A stretch of DNA of 64,000 nt, taken from NCBI GenBank assembly GCA_020698575.1, contig CM036244.1, forward strand, positions 7,737,534 through 7,801,533, written 5' to 3'. The stretch comes from Bostrychus sinensis (lineage: Eukaryota > Chordata > Actinopteri > Gobiiformes > Eleotridae). Below, one piece after another: positions 43,708 through 55,107 of the stretch (position 1 is its first letter; the number at the start of each line of letters is the position of its first letter). The notes below the pieces were generated by a model. The model did no database searches, was not told the DNA's origin, and saw only the letters and a program-made list of their open reading frames with translations. The translations under genes and the position numbers were made by a program.

Positions 43708-45337
43708 CAGTCGTATGTAAACGTTTGGGCACCCCTGATAATAGACCCTTTTCACGTGACGTCAGACAACTTCCGTTTTGAGACGATGGGATGTATCTTC
43801 AGTTCCGGTGCCGCGCTTCTCCCATAAGAAATTCACCCAGACTTTTTTAAAATTGCCATTTACAAGTTTACACAATATACAGCGATTTTCAAATGAATAT
43901 TTACCCAGAAAACGTTCAAAACTTGCGAAAGGATATTAATTCTTCAACCAAGGATACTTGGATTATGAAGTGAGTGCTTTGTTATTTAGCTAGATAGCGT
44001 TAGCAACATGGCTAAGTGATAGAGCTGCGCTATAAAACAGTGTTAGATCATGTCATGATCTGAGTTTATCTGAATATTTGACAATCTGCTTATCAGGAAA
44101 TACCACTGGATAGTACTACAGTATATTTTCATTTAGTAAAGCTCTGTGCTCGAACACTGACTCTGCTGTAGTGATCAGTCTGTGACAAAATAATAGACTT
44201 TTCAGGTCTAATTACAAGTTCATTGCAGTACTATGCAGTGAGCCTTTCAGACAGCAGATTGTCATTCATTTAGATCGTAACATAATCTAATATTGTTTTA
44301 TCGCACACCCCGTTAGACCTATTGCTAACGCTACAGCATTAACAACTACTAGCTTTAGCTACAAGACAAAACACTTACCTTCATAATCAAATAAGTAACC
44401 CTCAATGAAAAATGTATATCCCTTTTCGAGTTTCTGTACATCATGTAGCCTTATATTTGGCCAATTTTAAAGACTCCGAGTAAATTCCATACTGGCGAGC
44501 AGCAGCAACGGAAATGAAGATACATCCCATCGTCTCAAAATGGAAGTTGTCTGACGTCATCGTGAAAAGGGCCTATTATAATTATTTTAATTTGTAAGTT
44601 GTTGGGCGTTTAGGTCAGCAACTTTATTTTGATATATAATACCTTATGAATACAGCAATATTTCATTGGTGAAATTAGGATTATTGGATTACAAGAAAAT
44701 ATGCAATATGTAATCAATATTTAGCTGAGCTTTCTTTTGCAAAAATAACACATGACTGTATTTTTGAGCATTTCTCCTACAAAACATCTCCAGTTCAGTT
44801 AGATTTGATGGCTTCTGAGCATGGACAGCCCTCTTTAACTCAACCCATACTTTTTCAATGATATTCTGGAGACAGTGATGGCCGCTCATTAACATTATAC
44901 CTCTGTCTCTGCAGGAATGTCTTTGTGGATTTCGAGCTGTGTTTGGAAAACTCAACCCCGGTGTAACTTCTTGATTGCCACCTTAAATACCTTTTCTCTT
45001 GATTACCACCTTAAATGCCTTTTCTCATTATTGACTGCACCTGTCTATGAAGTTCAAGGCTTAACTCACTAATCTAACAAGTTTTGTGTTGCAAGAAATC
45101 CATTTTGAGAAGTTACATGCGTTCAAATCAGCAAACTTATAACGATGACCAAACTTTTGCACAGACATTTTATTCATATTTCATTTAATTTCATTCACCT
45201 AAATACTGCTACACTAAAAATTGTTGTTAGGAAAACACCTCAGAACTCAGATGTCACTAGAAAATGAATGACATACCTCTGTGATGTTTTTTTTTGTGAA
45301 GACCTCAGAGGAATACCCAAACTTTTCCATGTGACTG
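43708..45337 (-). mobile_element. Tc1-like element (decayed) hosting a nested MITE
   Basis: The termini CAGTCGTATGTAAACGTTTG and, in complement, CAGTCACATGGAAAAGTTTG are inverted and flanked by TA. On the minus strand 44689 to 44955 gives NIIEKVWVELKRAVHAQKPS, the end of a Tc1-like DDE domain. The transposase is truncated. A separate element sits at 43744 to 44573. Confidence 0.82.
43744..44573. mobile_element. TA-flanked MITE with ~65-bp TIRs and an exon-like 5' piece
   Basis: Long inverted ends, GACCCTTTTCACGTGACG at the left and complement GGCCCTTTTCACGATGACG at the right, continue for about 65 bp (gtcagacaacttccgttttg). TA flanks both sides. Inside, an ATG at 43892 opens a short frame (MNIYPENVQNLRKDINSS) that runs into a strong donor (gtgagt at 43970). 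It looks like the first exon of a lost transposase gene. Superfamily not assigned. Confidence 0.8.
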
Positions 45338-45880
45338 TAGCTTAATCAGCTCTGGAAAGTAGTCATTTCTTTTTTTTTTTCCTTTGTTTTATCTGTAAAA
45401 AAATGACCTTGGTGGAAAAGTGGACAGTTAGAAGTGGAGAGAAGTAATGGTGATAGTAGCAGGAGTCAAAGTACTCCGAGTACTTCTCTTTTGGCCCCTG
45501 TATTTCTGGTTGATGTCTTATTTCACCTTATACTTATTTCTTTATTTCTCTGCAGACTCAGCTCCACCGCAGCCAAAGACGACCACAGAGTTTTTCATCA
45601 GAAAGGCAGTTATTGTGAAATCCTTTTAGCAGTTGTCAGTACTACGTCAGTACTACAGTACGCAGGAGCCGCGGCCAGCGCTGACGTGCGTGCGAGGGAT
45701 GAGTGAGGGCCCCGGAGGCTCTACAAGACTCTGTGTTTTCAAACCAGCTTCATAACATTTACAGCATTTACTGTAAAGACTTTAATCCAGAAGTATTCGC
45801 ATTATGTACTCAAGTAAAAGTACTATTACTGTAGAGAAGTACTCAGGGGGAGACGGAGTGTACAATGTCAATGTGTTCTT
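45338..45880. other. Unassigned sequence with an exon-like ORF
   Basis: An acceptor-like tttatttctctgcag at about 45541 to 45555 precedes a frame reading DSAPPQPKTTTEFFIRKAV to a TAG at 45630. I do not recognise it. About 45795 to 45860 has TACTCAAGTA-type hAT text. Confidence 0.3.
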
Positions 45881-46361
45881 CACTGTAAAATAAAAAAGAA
45901 AGAAAGAAAATGCTGCGAAAACTCAAAAACTCAAGGCGACAGGATCCTTCAAGATTTTTGAGTTTTGGGGCCAACTCCAATTCTCACAACAAATACATTT
46001 TTTGTTCTCCTAATTTGATTTGTTCATACATTTAAAAACTTTGCATTTTAAGTTTGACTATCATTTTTTTTAAACTCATCTTACAGCCAATTTACTATCA
46101 AAAAAAAAAAAAAAAAAAAAAATTGATAATAATAAAAGTTAAATAAAGTATTAAGTAATAAAGAATTTTTCTGAACAATGGATAGTGAGTTGGCTGTAAG
46201 ATGAGTTAAAAAAAAATGATAGTCAAACTTAAAATGCAAAGTTTTTAGATGTATGAACAACAAATAAAAAAAAAAAAATCGTTTAAAACGTCAGACTTTG
46301 AGTTGGCCCAAAAAATCTTGAGGAATCCTGTTGCCTTGAGTTTTTTTTTTTTTTTACAGTG
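45881..46361. mobile_element. EnSpm-like MITE family D, second copy, with internal hairpin
   Basis: The ends cactgtaaaataaaaaag and, in complement, cactgtaaaaaaaaaaaa match the family D copy at 22800, including aaaactcaaaaactcaagg. At about 46077 to 46206 catcttacagccaattta is mirrored by gttggctgtaagatgag around a poly-A run, a strong hairpin. Confidence 0.6.
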
Positions 46362-46389
46362 GTGGGCAAAAAGTACTACAGTTCAGTAC

Positions 46390-46624
46390 TCAAATAAAAC
46401 CCTGCTACAACCAATTCTAGTTCTACTACTATTATACTACTACTATTACCTATCACTACTACTACTATATACTAATACTACTGCTGCTGCTGCTGCTGAT
46501 ATACTGATATTTTAAGATACATGAAGAGGTGGAAGAAGTATTCACAATCAGTACTTAAGTAAACGTACTCAACAAAATTATTACTTGAGTACTTATAGCT
46601 ACAACCAATTCTAGATCTACTACT

Positions 46625-46659
<35 letters not shown>

Positions 46660-46660
46660 A
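46390..46660. repeat. (TAC)n and (AAT)n microsatellites with hAT fragments
   Basis: Interrupted tactac and ctgctg runs (46420 to 46500) and an AAT run (46619 to 46658). The text gtggaagaagtattcacaat and ttaagtaaacgtactc between them is hAT-derived. The same composite recurs at 48230 to 48850. Confidence 0.7.
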
Positions 46661-48235
46661 TTTTATTTATAACGCGCCTTTCTGGACACTCAAGGTCGCC
46701 TTACAACATACATAAAAACACATTAGAACATATAATCATTAAAAATACTCAAAACAACAATTAAAAACAACAGTATATTACAATTACAAATACGAGCGGC
46801 TGAGTTCTGGACCAGTTCAAGTTTATGGAGTGTTTTTTAAGGGAGACCAAACAGAAGAGAGTTACAGTAATCAAGGCGGGAGGTGATGAGGCTGTGCACA
46901 AGGACGGCAGTAGAGGGCGGGGTGAGGGAGGGGCGGAGTCGTTGGATGTTTCTGAGGTGGAAGGGGTGACATTGTTGATGTGGGAAGTGAAGGAGAGGGT
47001 GCTGTCGAGGATGACACCCAGACTCTTTACCTGTGGGGAAGGGGTGATGGTAGAGTTTTCAAATGGAATGGAGAAGTTTGAAGTACCGTATTTTCCGCAC
47101 TATAAGGCGCATTGGATTATAAGGCGCATCTTCAATGAATGGCCTATTTTAAAACTGTTTTCATATATAGGGCGCACCGCATTATAAGGTGCATCCACTA
47201 GACGGCGCTGCGCTAAAGGGAATGTCAATAAAACAGTCAGATAAGTCAGTCAGTCAAACTTTATTAACAGAATACAAAACAGCGTTCTTACAACTCCCTC
47301 GTTGAAAACAATGTATTTCCAACTCCATTTGTCACAGTTCAAAGCTACATGAACAGCGTTCGAGCGCTCAGTTTTCTGTCCCCTCAATGTCGCAACTCTT
47401 CTACTGAGATGGAGCAAAGGCCACGCCTCCTTGTTCTTTTGCGGCAGGATCCATAAACACGCCTATGGCACACATGAACAGCTGGGACTGGGATTCCCCT
47501 TTACCGTTTTTACCGCTGTCACTTCGGCGACGCCCCCTGAATTTGGTAGCTATAATTAACCAACATTGATCCATATATAAGGCGCATCGGATTATAAGGC
47601 GCACTGTCGGTTTTTGAGAAAATTAAAGGCTTTTAGGTGCGCCTTATAGTGCAGAAAATATGGTATTGATTTTGTTAAGGGTGGATTTGGTACCGATTAG
47701 GAGCAGTTCAGTTTTATTGCTGTTTAATTTAAGAAAGTTTGTGGTGAACCAAGGTTTTATTTCACTGAGGCAATTTATCAGGGAAGAGGAAGGTTGTGTG
47801 GAATTCAGTTTGCTTGAGAGATAGAGCTGGGTGTCATCCGTATAACAGTGAAAGTGAATCTTATGTTTTCGGAAGATGTGACCAAGGGGGAGCAGGTAGA
47901 TGATGAACAGCAGGGGCCCCAGTACTGAGCCCTGGGGCACACCTGTGGTGACGGGAACAGGATGGGAGGTGAAGGATTTGAGCTGGATGAACTGGGTCTG
48001 AGAGGTAGGAGTGGAACCATGTGAGGGCTGTGCCTCTGATGCCAATGGAGGAAAGTCTGTGCAGAAGGATGGAGTGCGAGATAGGGTCAAAAGCCGCAGT
48101 TAGATCGAGCAGAGGGAGGATGGAGAGTGAACCGGAGTCAGCACAGAGGAGAAGGTCATTTGTTATTTTAATGAGAGCAGTTTCCGTGCTGTGGAGGGGA
48201 CGGAAGCCAGACTGGAATTGTTCATATTACTTCAT
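46660..48235 (-). pseudogene. L2-type LINE, reverse-transcriptase C-terminal half, split by a MITE
   Basis: The minus strand from 48090 reads LKSFTSHPVPVTTGVPQGSV, LGPLLFIIYLLPLG and FHCYTDDTQLYL, the reverse-transcriptase palm (catalytic motif YTDD in place of YADD), then TNFLKLNSNKTELLLIG. Downstream of the MITE at 47086 to 47663 the frame resumes with the LGVILDSTLSF-type segment. The tail lies near 46660. 5'-truncated and inactive. Confidence 0.85.
47086..47663 (-). mobile_element. TA-flanked MITE family G (CYGTATTTTCCGCACTATAA), copy 1
   Basis: The ends CCGTATTTTCCGCACTATAA and, in complement, CCATATTTTCTGCACTATAA are flanked by TA (47084 to 47085 and 47664 to 47665). 578 bp. Nearly identical in inverted orientation to 58421 to 58997. 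The ends resemble the pogo-type element at 11861 (TTTTCCG-ACTATA), so a pogo relative is likely. A 67-codon frame inside is shared by both copies but has no known domain. Confidence 0.88.
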
Positions 48236-48880
48236 CTAGTGACACTACAGCTAATACTTCTACTACTCAGTCGACTATTACCTGTTACTAGTACTACTTT
48301 TACTACTACTGCATTGCTACCGTGCATTTTATTATCATTGTATTTTGTTTTAAATACATGAAGGGATGTAAGAAGTATTTTAAAACTGTACTCAGTAAAA
48401 TTATAACTTAAAGTAAAAGTGCAAAGTTTACTTTCTGCCACTAACAATTCTAATACTACTATTACTACTATTACTATCTATTGACACTACTACAAATACT
48501 GCTACTACTATTATCTATTACTAGTACCTCTTCTACTACTATTATTACTAGTTGTGCTACATCTAATGCTACTACTACTGCTGCATTTTGCCACTGTGCA
48601 ATATACTGACAATATTTTTTACAGTACGCGCCTGAGTTGGAAGAAGTACTCAAAATCAGTACTCAAGTAAAAGTACTGTTACTGCAAAATAATTATACTT
48701 TTACTCAAGTGTAGTTTAGGAACAATGTGCTACAGCCAATTCTAATTCTACGACTATTACTTCATCTAGTGATACTACTTCTAATACTGCTACTACTACT
48801 TCGACTATTACCTATTACTAGTACTACTCTCTTACTACTGGGTACGTTTTTGAGGTGGAAACATTATAACAGAGTAGAAA
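48236..48880. repeat. TACTCAAGTA-type hAT fragments with (TAC)n tracts
   Basis: Repeated segments (acagccaattctaattctac, gaagtactcaaaatcagtac) alternate with irregular tactac/attact microsatellite. Several partial copies in tandem; borders not definable. Confidence 0.6.
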
Positions 48881-49327
48881 GCTCAGAAAAAACACAGAGA
48901 TCCAGTTTGTAACAGCAGTAATGTTTATTTTTGGAGATGAATCCTTTTCAGGCTCTGAGTGTTTTCATTTCTTTTCCTCTTTTCTCTTCCTGACGCCTCA
49001 TTATTTGATTAGAAAACCTAATTCAGATCATAATTGGTTGGATTGGAGTATGTTTCTGAAACGAGACAGAGCTGACTGTTATGGGACGGTTAAATTGATA
49101 CCATTAATATTTGTCATACGCTGCTGTGCTGTTTATGCAGAACACACATGGACAAGTTATACCAAGATTGATTTCTCAATTCATGGAAAATAATTTCAAA
49201 ACAATTCAGCCAAGTGGAGGTTTACACAGACACTTTGTTTATTATTGGTGTGTTATAGACAGCAATCTGTCAAAAATATTACAACCAATAAGAAATAATC
49301 TTATTGACACATTGAACATATTCTATA

Positions 49328-50014
49328 CAGTTGTGTTTCCCAACCAGGGGTACAGGGACCCTTAAGGGTACGTGGTCATTTTTACAATTTAATTTGAAGC
49401 TCATAAAGAAAAAAAATTGCAATCTTTTCATATTGACCTATTCAGACCAGCAAAGTGTCTCAAAGAATATTATTTTTTGTTGCATATTTTTAGCAGGAGT
49501 TATTCAAATTATTACAATTTTTATTTATCTTTATTTATTTTTTACTTTAATATTATTTATTTATTTTTTAGGTTAGTTTTTTATGTTTATTTATTTACTT
49601 TAAGAGAGCTTCTTACCACTTCAACTTCAGAAATGAGAAATCTTCTTGGTGAAACATTTTCATCTTTAAAAACCAAGTCCAGATGATGCTTTTAAACCTT
49701 TTGTTGTGGTTCCATTAGCCCAGACGAGTGAGAGTCTTTTTTAGGTTAGGATTTTATGTTTATTTATTTTTTAAACATACATACAGCACAATCAGGTGAG
49801 TTTTTTATGATTCTATTTTTTATTTAATATTAATATTTAATTTTAAATCTTAAATAATAGTTTAAAAGTAAATGTGTACGTGCAGTAAAGTAAAATAGAC
49901 TGAGATGTTTTATAACCACTTTCTGAAGAATCATCTACTACATGTATGACTGAGGGGTACTCATGGTGGGACAAGACCCAGGGGTACATGAGACAAAAAG
50001 TTTGGGAACCACTG
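49328..50014. mobile_element. hAT-like element (CAGTGGTTCCCAA-type ends)
   Basis: The left end CAGTTGTGTTTCCCAACCAGGG and the complement of the right end CAGTGGTTCCCAAACTTTTT are inverted. It contains taagggtacgtggtca and aggggtacatgagac. TSD not recognisable. No transposase. Same wider family as the minisatellite-bearing elements. Confidence 0.6.
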
Positions 50015-50183
50015 AGGCTTTGCTGGAAGCAGCTTGGAAAAACTCAGAGTTGTGGAGTAACTTCTGGGTTCATAAAACTAAACAAATCCAAAGCTGCTGA
50101 AGCTGGTTCTGAACTTTCTCTGTTAACTCAGCTCAGCCAAAAGGGTTCAGTCTAGAGGGAAGGGGGCGGAGCTGAGTGCAGCA

Positions 50184-50260
50184 CCCCCCCCCCCCAAACA
50201 AACAAACAAACAAACAACAAAAAAACTAAAAAACAAAACAAAAAACAAGCCAAAAAAATT
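50184..50260. repeat. Poly-C run and (CAAA)n tract
   Basis: A run of about ten C followed by aaacaaacaaacaaacaa-type sequence. Confidence 0.9.
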
Positions 50261-50654
50261 GACAGTATGTTAACAATGAAGATAAAACTGATAAATATAA
50301 AAAGATAAATATAAAAACTCAAAACCTACACCTGTTTCATGAGTTAAAAAGTCAAAAATAAATAATTTTACTTAAACACTAAAACATACGCTTTCACACA
50401 TTCTTTTAATGTTAAAAAAAATGGAGGCCCAGCACAAAAGGTTTGGAGAAGATGTGTCACATGTCATTTTGCTGACAGCTGATTGGTCCAGGTTGGTTTC
50501 TCAGTCTCTAAACCAGACCTGACCCTGCTCCAGACCTGGGCAGCTGTGTGGAGGCTGTTACCATGACGACTAACACCGCTCTAAACCAAACTTCTGTCTG
50601 GAGACAGAAACTCTGAGTTTCCTCAAAGTTAACCTGAACTTACCCTGAACTAAA

Positions 50655-52400
50655 ACTAAACCAGCTTCTACAGAGCTCAGGTCTACAGCAACACTCAGCA
50701 CTGAGCACACATCTGCAAAACTGGACTAAACCAGGTCTAAGCCAGGTCTAAACCAGGTCTAAACCAGGTCTAAACCAGGACTAAACCAGGACTAAACCAG
50801 AACTGAACCAGGACTAAACCAAGACTAAACCAGCTTCTACAGAGCTCAGGTCTACAGCAACACTCAGCACTGAGCACACATCTGCAAAACTGGACTAAAC
50901 CAGGTCTAAACCAGGTCTAAACCAGGTCTAAACCAGGTCTAAACCAGGTCTAAATGAAAGGATAAAATACTACAGGGAATAACACAGAAACTGCATTACT
51001 AAATAAAGACAAAACCAGGACTAAACCAGGACTGAACCAGGACTGAACCAAGACTAAACCAGGACTAAACCAGGACTAAACCAGGACTGAACCAGGACTA
51101 AACCAGGACTAAACCAGGACTGAACCAAGACTAAACCAGGACTAAACCAGGACTAAACCAGGACTAAACCAGAACTGAACCAGGACTAAACCAAGACTAA
51201 ACCAGCTTCTACAGAGCTCAGGTCTACAGCAACACTCAGCACTGAGCACACATCTGCAAAACTGGACTAATGTGAGCCTAAGTCTGGACTAAACCAGAAC
51301 TGAGCCAGGACTAAACCAGGACTAAACCAGGACTAAACCAGGACTGAACCAGGACTAAACCAGGACTAAACCAGGATGGAACCAGGACTAAACCAGGACT
51401 AAACCAGGACTAAACCAGGACTAAACCAGGACTAAACCAGAACTGAACCAGGACTAAACCAGGACTAAACCAGAACTGAACCAGGACTAAACCAGGACTA
51501 AACCAGGACTGAACCAGGACTGAACCAGGACTAAACCATCACTGAACCAAGACTAAACCAGGACTAAACCAGGACTAAACCAGGACTGAACCAGGACTAA
51601 ACCAGGACTGAACCAAGACTGAACCAGGACTAAACCAGGACTAAACCAGGACTGAACCAGGACTGAACCAAGACTGAACCAGGACTGAACCAAGACTGAA
51701 CCAGGACTGAACCAAGACTGAACCAGGACTGAACCAAGACTAAACCAGGACTGAACCAAGACTGAACCAGGACTGAACCAAGACTGAACCAGGACTGAAC
51801 CAGGACTAAAGCAGGACTAAACCAGGACTAAACCAGGACTGAACCAGGACTGAACCAAGACTGAACCAGGACTAAACCAGGACTAAACCAGGACTGAACC
51901 AGGACTGAACCAAGACTGAACCAGGACTAAACCAGGACTAAACCAGGACTGAACCAGGACTGAACCAAGACTGAACCAGGACTGAACCAAGACTGAACCA
52001 GGATTGAACCAAGACTGAACCAGGACTGAACCAAGACTGAACCAGGACTGAACCAAGACTGAACCAGGACTAAACCAGGACTAAACCAGGACTGCACCAG
52101 GACTGAACCAGGACTGAACCAAGACTGAACCAGGACTGACCCAAGACTGAACCAGGACTGAACCAGGACTGAACCAAGACTAAACCAGGACTGAACCAAG
52201 ACTGAACCAAGACTGAACCAGGACTGAACCAAGACTGAACCAGGACTGAACCAGGACTGAACCAAGACTGAACCAGGACTGAACCAAGACTAAACCAGGA
52301 CTGCACCAAGACTAAACCAGGACTAAACCAGGACTGAACCAGGACTGAACCAGGACTGAACCAGGACTGAACCAGGACTAAACCAGGACTAAACCAGACT
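50655..52400. repeat. Minisatellite array 5, 11-bp units, largest in the window
   Basis: More than 100 units of CCAGGACTAAA, CCAGGACTGAA, CCAAGACTGAA and close variants. Variants alternate to give 22-bp and longer periods, especially from 51540 on. A distinct segment of about 70 bp (cttctacagagctcaggtct to catctgcaaaactggacta) is interspersed at about 50661, 50831 and 51205. Long minus-strand frames (VQSWFSPGLVLVQSWFSL type) are by-products of the unit length. Confidence 0.95.
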
Positions 52401-53425
52401 AAATTGTGCCTAAAACAGGATGGTGAATGGTGTTGTTGTTTTTATTTATTGTATGTTTTTTCATTGTGTTATCTTGTACATTAATTTGATTTTGAAGTTA
52501 AAATTGGGGGAAAAATAAGGAAAATTGGGGCATTACACTGTCATTGCTCTAAACTCAAGTGTTAATGTACTTGTCTCCCAATAAAAATATTATATACAGT
52601 ATATTATTCATGGTATGCCAGGTTGCTGTAATTGTATAGAAATAATGAAATTAAAACTAACATGAAATTAAAACAGTTACAATGTATAGGAAGCATTAAT
52701 GTGATTATTTAATCCTCATCCAACTTTGAGCCCAAAATATACTGTTAATACACCACATTTGAAACCATAAAAGTAAACAATATAAATATCAACAAACAAG
52801 AGCTTTAATGGTACTTAGCAGGCTTTATTACACTTGTGAACAATAAAAACCAAACAAGACAAAAACAAGAAAATAAACAACACAAACTGTTACAGGTCTT
52901 ACACACAGCAGCCTCATAAGTTTGTGAAAAGCGACCAAAACAGAGAAGAAATAAGCAAAATAACATTGTTCCCCTTTAACTTTTTGGCCTTTCATTGGCT
53001 TTGGTTGATGATAAAGCTCGCTAGCTACAAAAAAGCAATTGAATCATAGTCATACAACACTGGAGAAAATAAATCTGAAAATGAAAACTCAAAGAAAATA
53101 CGGATAATAACTCACATTCCTGAATAGAGGGGAATGTACATTTGAGAACTCGTAGCTATATAAAGGCAAACGTGACTTTCCTTTCTAACTAAAAACATAA
53201 AAATCTACAGTTTATATTTTATTAATGGGTGAATAACTGTATAAATTTGTCAGTATGTCCCTATTTAAGTGGCACTGTCCCACTTTTAGGCCCCAACAAA
53301 TAAAAACACCAAAATATCCCACCGTGTCCCCATTTCAACCAATACAAAAAGCCTAGGACGCTTAAAAACATTTGTCAAACGACTTCTGTCACTCAGTGTA
53401 TTTACTGTACCATGTGGTCTGTAGT
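52401..53425 (-). other. 3' UTR of the TRIM gene and flank
   Basis: On the minus strand, AT-rich non-coding sequence follows the TRIM stop. Candidate poly(A) signals in that direction are at about 52825 to 52830 (complement AATAAA) and about 53215. No repeat is recognised between 52810 and 53425. About 52440 to 52800 is unassigned. Confidence 0.45.
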
Positions 53426-55060
53426 TTACGTTAGCTTGCAGAACCTTACGGTGGCGTTCGATGCCATGACTCCAGCGAAGAGCGGCTGAGTGAACGTCGT
53501 CAGGACTTTGTGTATGAGGCTCATATTCTCCGAGTTGATCTTGTAAAAGGCCAGAATCCCAGCTTTGTGATCCAGATAAACCCCAATTTTGGAAGCTTGG
53601 GGACCTGGGATTGTAGTTTCAGTACTGTTGTGGTAAAACCTATAACCGCTATTGGACGAGGAGTAACAGTCGGCGTTGTATGTTAAAGCCCAAGAGTTTT
53701 TATCGTATCCAAATGTAGGTGAACTTCCGGGAGAATCCTTGTATGAGACTGCGATATAAGGATTCCCATTGGTGATCTCAACCTCCCAGTAGCATCGTTG
53801 GGTCAGCTTCTGGTTACTCAGGAGGGGATAACAATTAGAAGACGTAACTGAAGCTGTTCTGTTGCCTTCAGAAAGTTTTATGTGGAGGTTAGATATGTTC
53901 AGGTCACAGAACGTAATTTCGCGTGCATACTCCAAAAACTCCTCTCTACACTCGGGCTGAGGTTGCGTCAATAAAACGTCCGGCTGTTCCATCGCCGCTA
54001 ACGTGTTTTTCCATTCATCCACAACCGCTTTTTGTACCTGATCTTTTAAACTTGACAACGCTGATTGTATGTCCTTGAAGTAGCTCAGAGGACGCTCCGG
54101 GACGATAAATGATTCTTTGTGCGTGCTCATTTTAGGCAGCGACATATAGGTGTCTAAAAACTGGTTATGGTCCTCTGTTGTGGAGAGTTTTTCGAGCTGG
54201 TCGTCTTGTCTTTGCAACTCATCTATTTCGTTTTGTAACTTTTTCTGAAGCGCTTTGACTTCACCCACCTTTTCCTTCTCTTCGGCTCTGATTTCTTCTT
54301 TTAACTCGTGCCATTTCTTTTCCATAAGGCTCACCAGTTCGCTAAAAATCAGATCGCTTTGTTTTACTACTTTATCTGCTGACTTTTGGATGGCTCCTAC
54401 CTTCTTCTGAAGCACCACCACCTCTTCACTTTTGTCTTTTACCATCTGCTGTAGCTTTTGGCGGCTCGGATCGATCTCTTTTTGCCTTTCGGATCGTTCG
54501 GCTGCGACGTACACCACGTTATGCCGTCGATGCGTGTCCCAGCAGCAGATATGGCAGATGCATTGCTTGTCGGTGCGGCAAAACAGCTTTCTGACCTCGT
54601 TGTGCTCGGGGCAGGCGTTGTCCTGGAGGGTCTTCAGTGGCTCCACCAGTTTGTGTTTCCTCAGCGGCGCGGCGTCAGAGTGAGGCTGGAGGTGTTTGTC
54701 ACAATAGGAAGCCAGACACTGAAGGCAGGACTTTACAGCTTTCAGTTTTCTCCCGATACAAACGTCGCAGGGCACATCTCCAGGCTGGGCGAAGCTTTCG
54801 TCGTCAGAAGAACCTTGAGATTTCTTCAGCTCTTCCACTAAAACGGCCAACATTGTATTTTTCACCAGAGCCGGCCTGGGAGTGAACGTCTCCCTGCGTT
54901 GTGGACAGCTGGGGTCTTTCTCCTGCCCATCCCAGCAGGCTCCCAAACAGCTAATGCAGTAACTGTGCCCACAAGGAATAGTCACCGGGTCCTTTAGTAT
55001 TTCCAGACAGATAGAACAGGAAAATATTCCTTCCTGCAGCTCCACAGCTTTCCCCGCCAT
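53426..55060 (-). CDS. TRIM25-like/finTRIM-type E3 ligase homologue, 544 aa, single exon
   Basis: Complete intronless ORF. Domains: RING at residues 15 to 55 (C15, C18, C30, H32, C35, C38, C52), a B-box-1-like Cys/His cluster at about 98 to 137, B-box 2 at about 150 to 180 (CPEH, CRTDKQCICHIC, THRRH), coiled coil at about 185 to 300, PRY-SPRY at about 375 to 544 (IKLSEGNR, CYWEVEI, IGVYLDHKAGILAFY). In the family the RING recruits E2 and the SPRY recognises targets, often in antiviral signalling. The eighth RING ligand (CPxC) is Arg55, so ligase activity is doubtful. The start is chosen at the first Met, 14 residues before the RING, as usual. Many fish paralogues exist; the exact subfamily is not fixed. 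Confidence 0.93.
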   Translation of the reverse strand: MAGKAVELQEGIFSCSICLEILKDPVTIPCGHSYCISCLGACWDGQEKDPSCPQRRETFTPRPALVKNTMLAVLVEELKKSQGSSDDESFAQPGDVPCDVCIGRKLKAVKSCLQCLASYCDKHLQPHSDAAPLRKHKLVEPLKTLQDNACPEHNEVRKLFCRTDKQCICHICCWDTHRRHNVVYVAAERSERQKEIDPSRQKLQQMVKDKSEEVVVLQKKVGAIQKSADKVVKQSDLIFSELVSLMEKKWHELKEEIRAEEKEKVGEVKALQKKLQNEIDELQRQDDQLEKLSTTEDHNQFLDTYMSLPKMSTHKESFIVPERPLSYFKDIQSALSSLKDQVQKAVVDEWKNTLAAMEQPDVLLTQPQPECREEFLEYAREITFCDLNISNLHIKLSEGNRTASVTSSNCYPLLSNQKLTQRCYWEVEITNGNPYIAVSYKDSPGSSPTFGYDKNSWALTYNADCYSSSNSGYRFYHNSTETTIPGPQASKIGVYLDHKAGILAFYKINSENMSLIHKVLTTFTQPLFAGVMASNATVRFCKLT

Positions 55061-55095
55061 TTCTCCGTGTGTGTAACTGAGACTGGGAAAAAACT

Positions 55096-55107
55096 CAAAG
55101 TGAAACT
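55096..55107 (-). promoter_or_regulatory. ISRE-like element upstream of the TRIM gene
   Basis: CAAAGTGAAACT on the plus strand matches the interferon-stimulated response element GAAANNGAAACT at 11 of 12 positions. It lies 36 bp upstream of the TRIM start codon; the site works in either orientation in known promoters. Consistent with interferon induction, not proven. Confidence 0.5.

Noticed and set aside
47401..47604. 67-codon ORF duplicated at 58480
   Set aside because: It is conserved between the two sites only because both are copies of the same MITE; no known domain.
51553..52309. Minus-strand ORFs of 68 to 112 codons with VQSWFS repeats
   Set aside because: Artefacts of the 11-bp minisatellite, which stays open in every frame of that strand.
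54432..54885. Plus-strand ORFs of 82 to 127 codons
   Set aside because: Antisense shadows of the TRIM coding exon.
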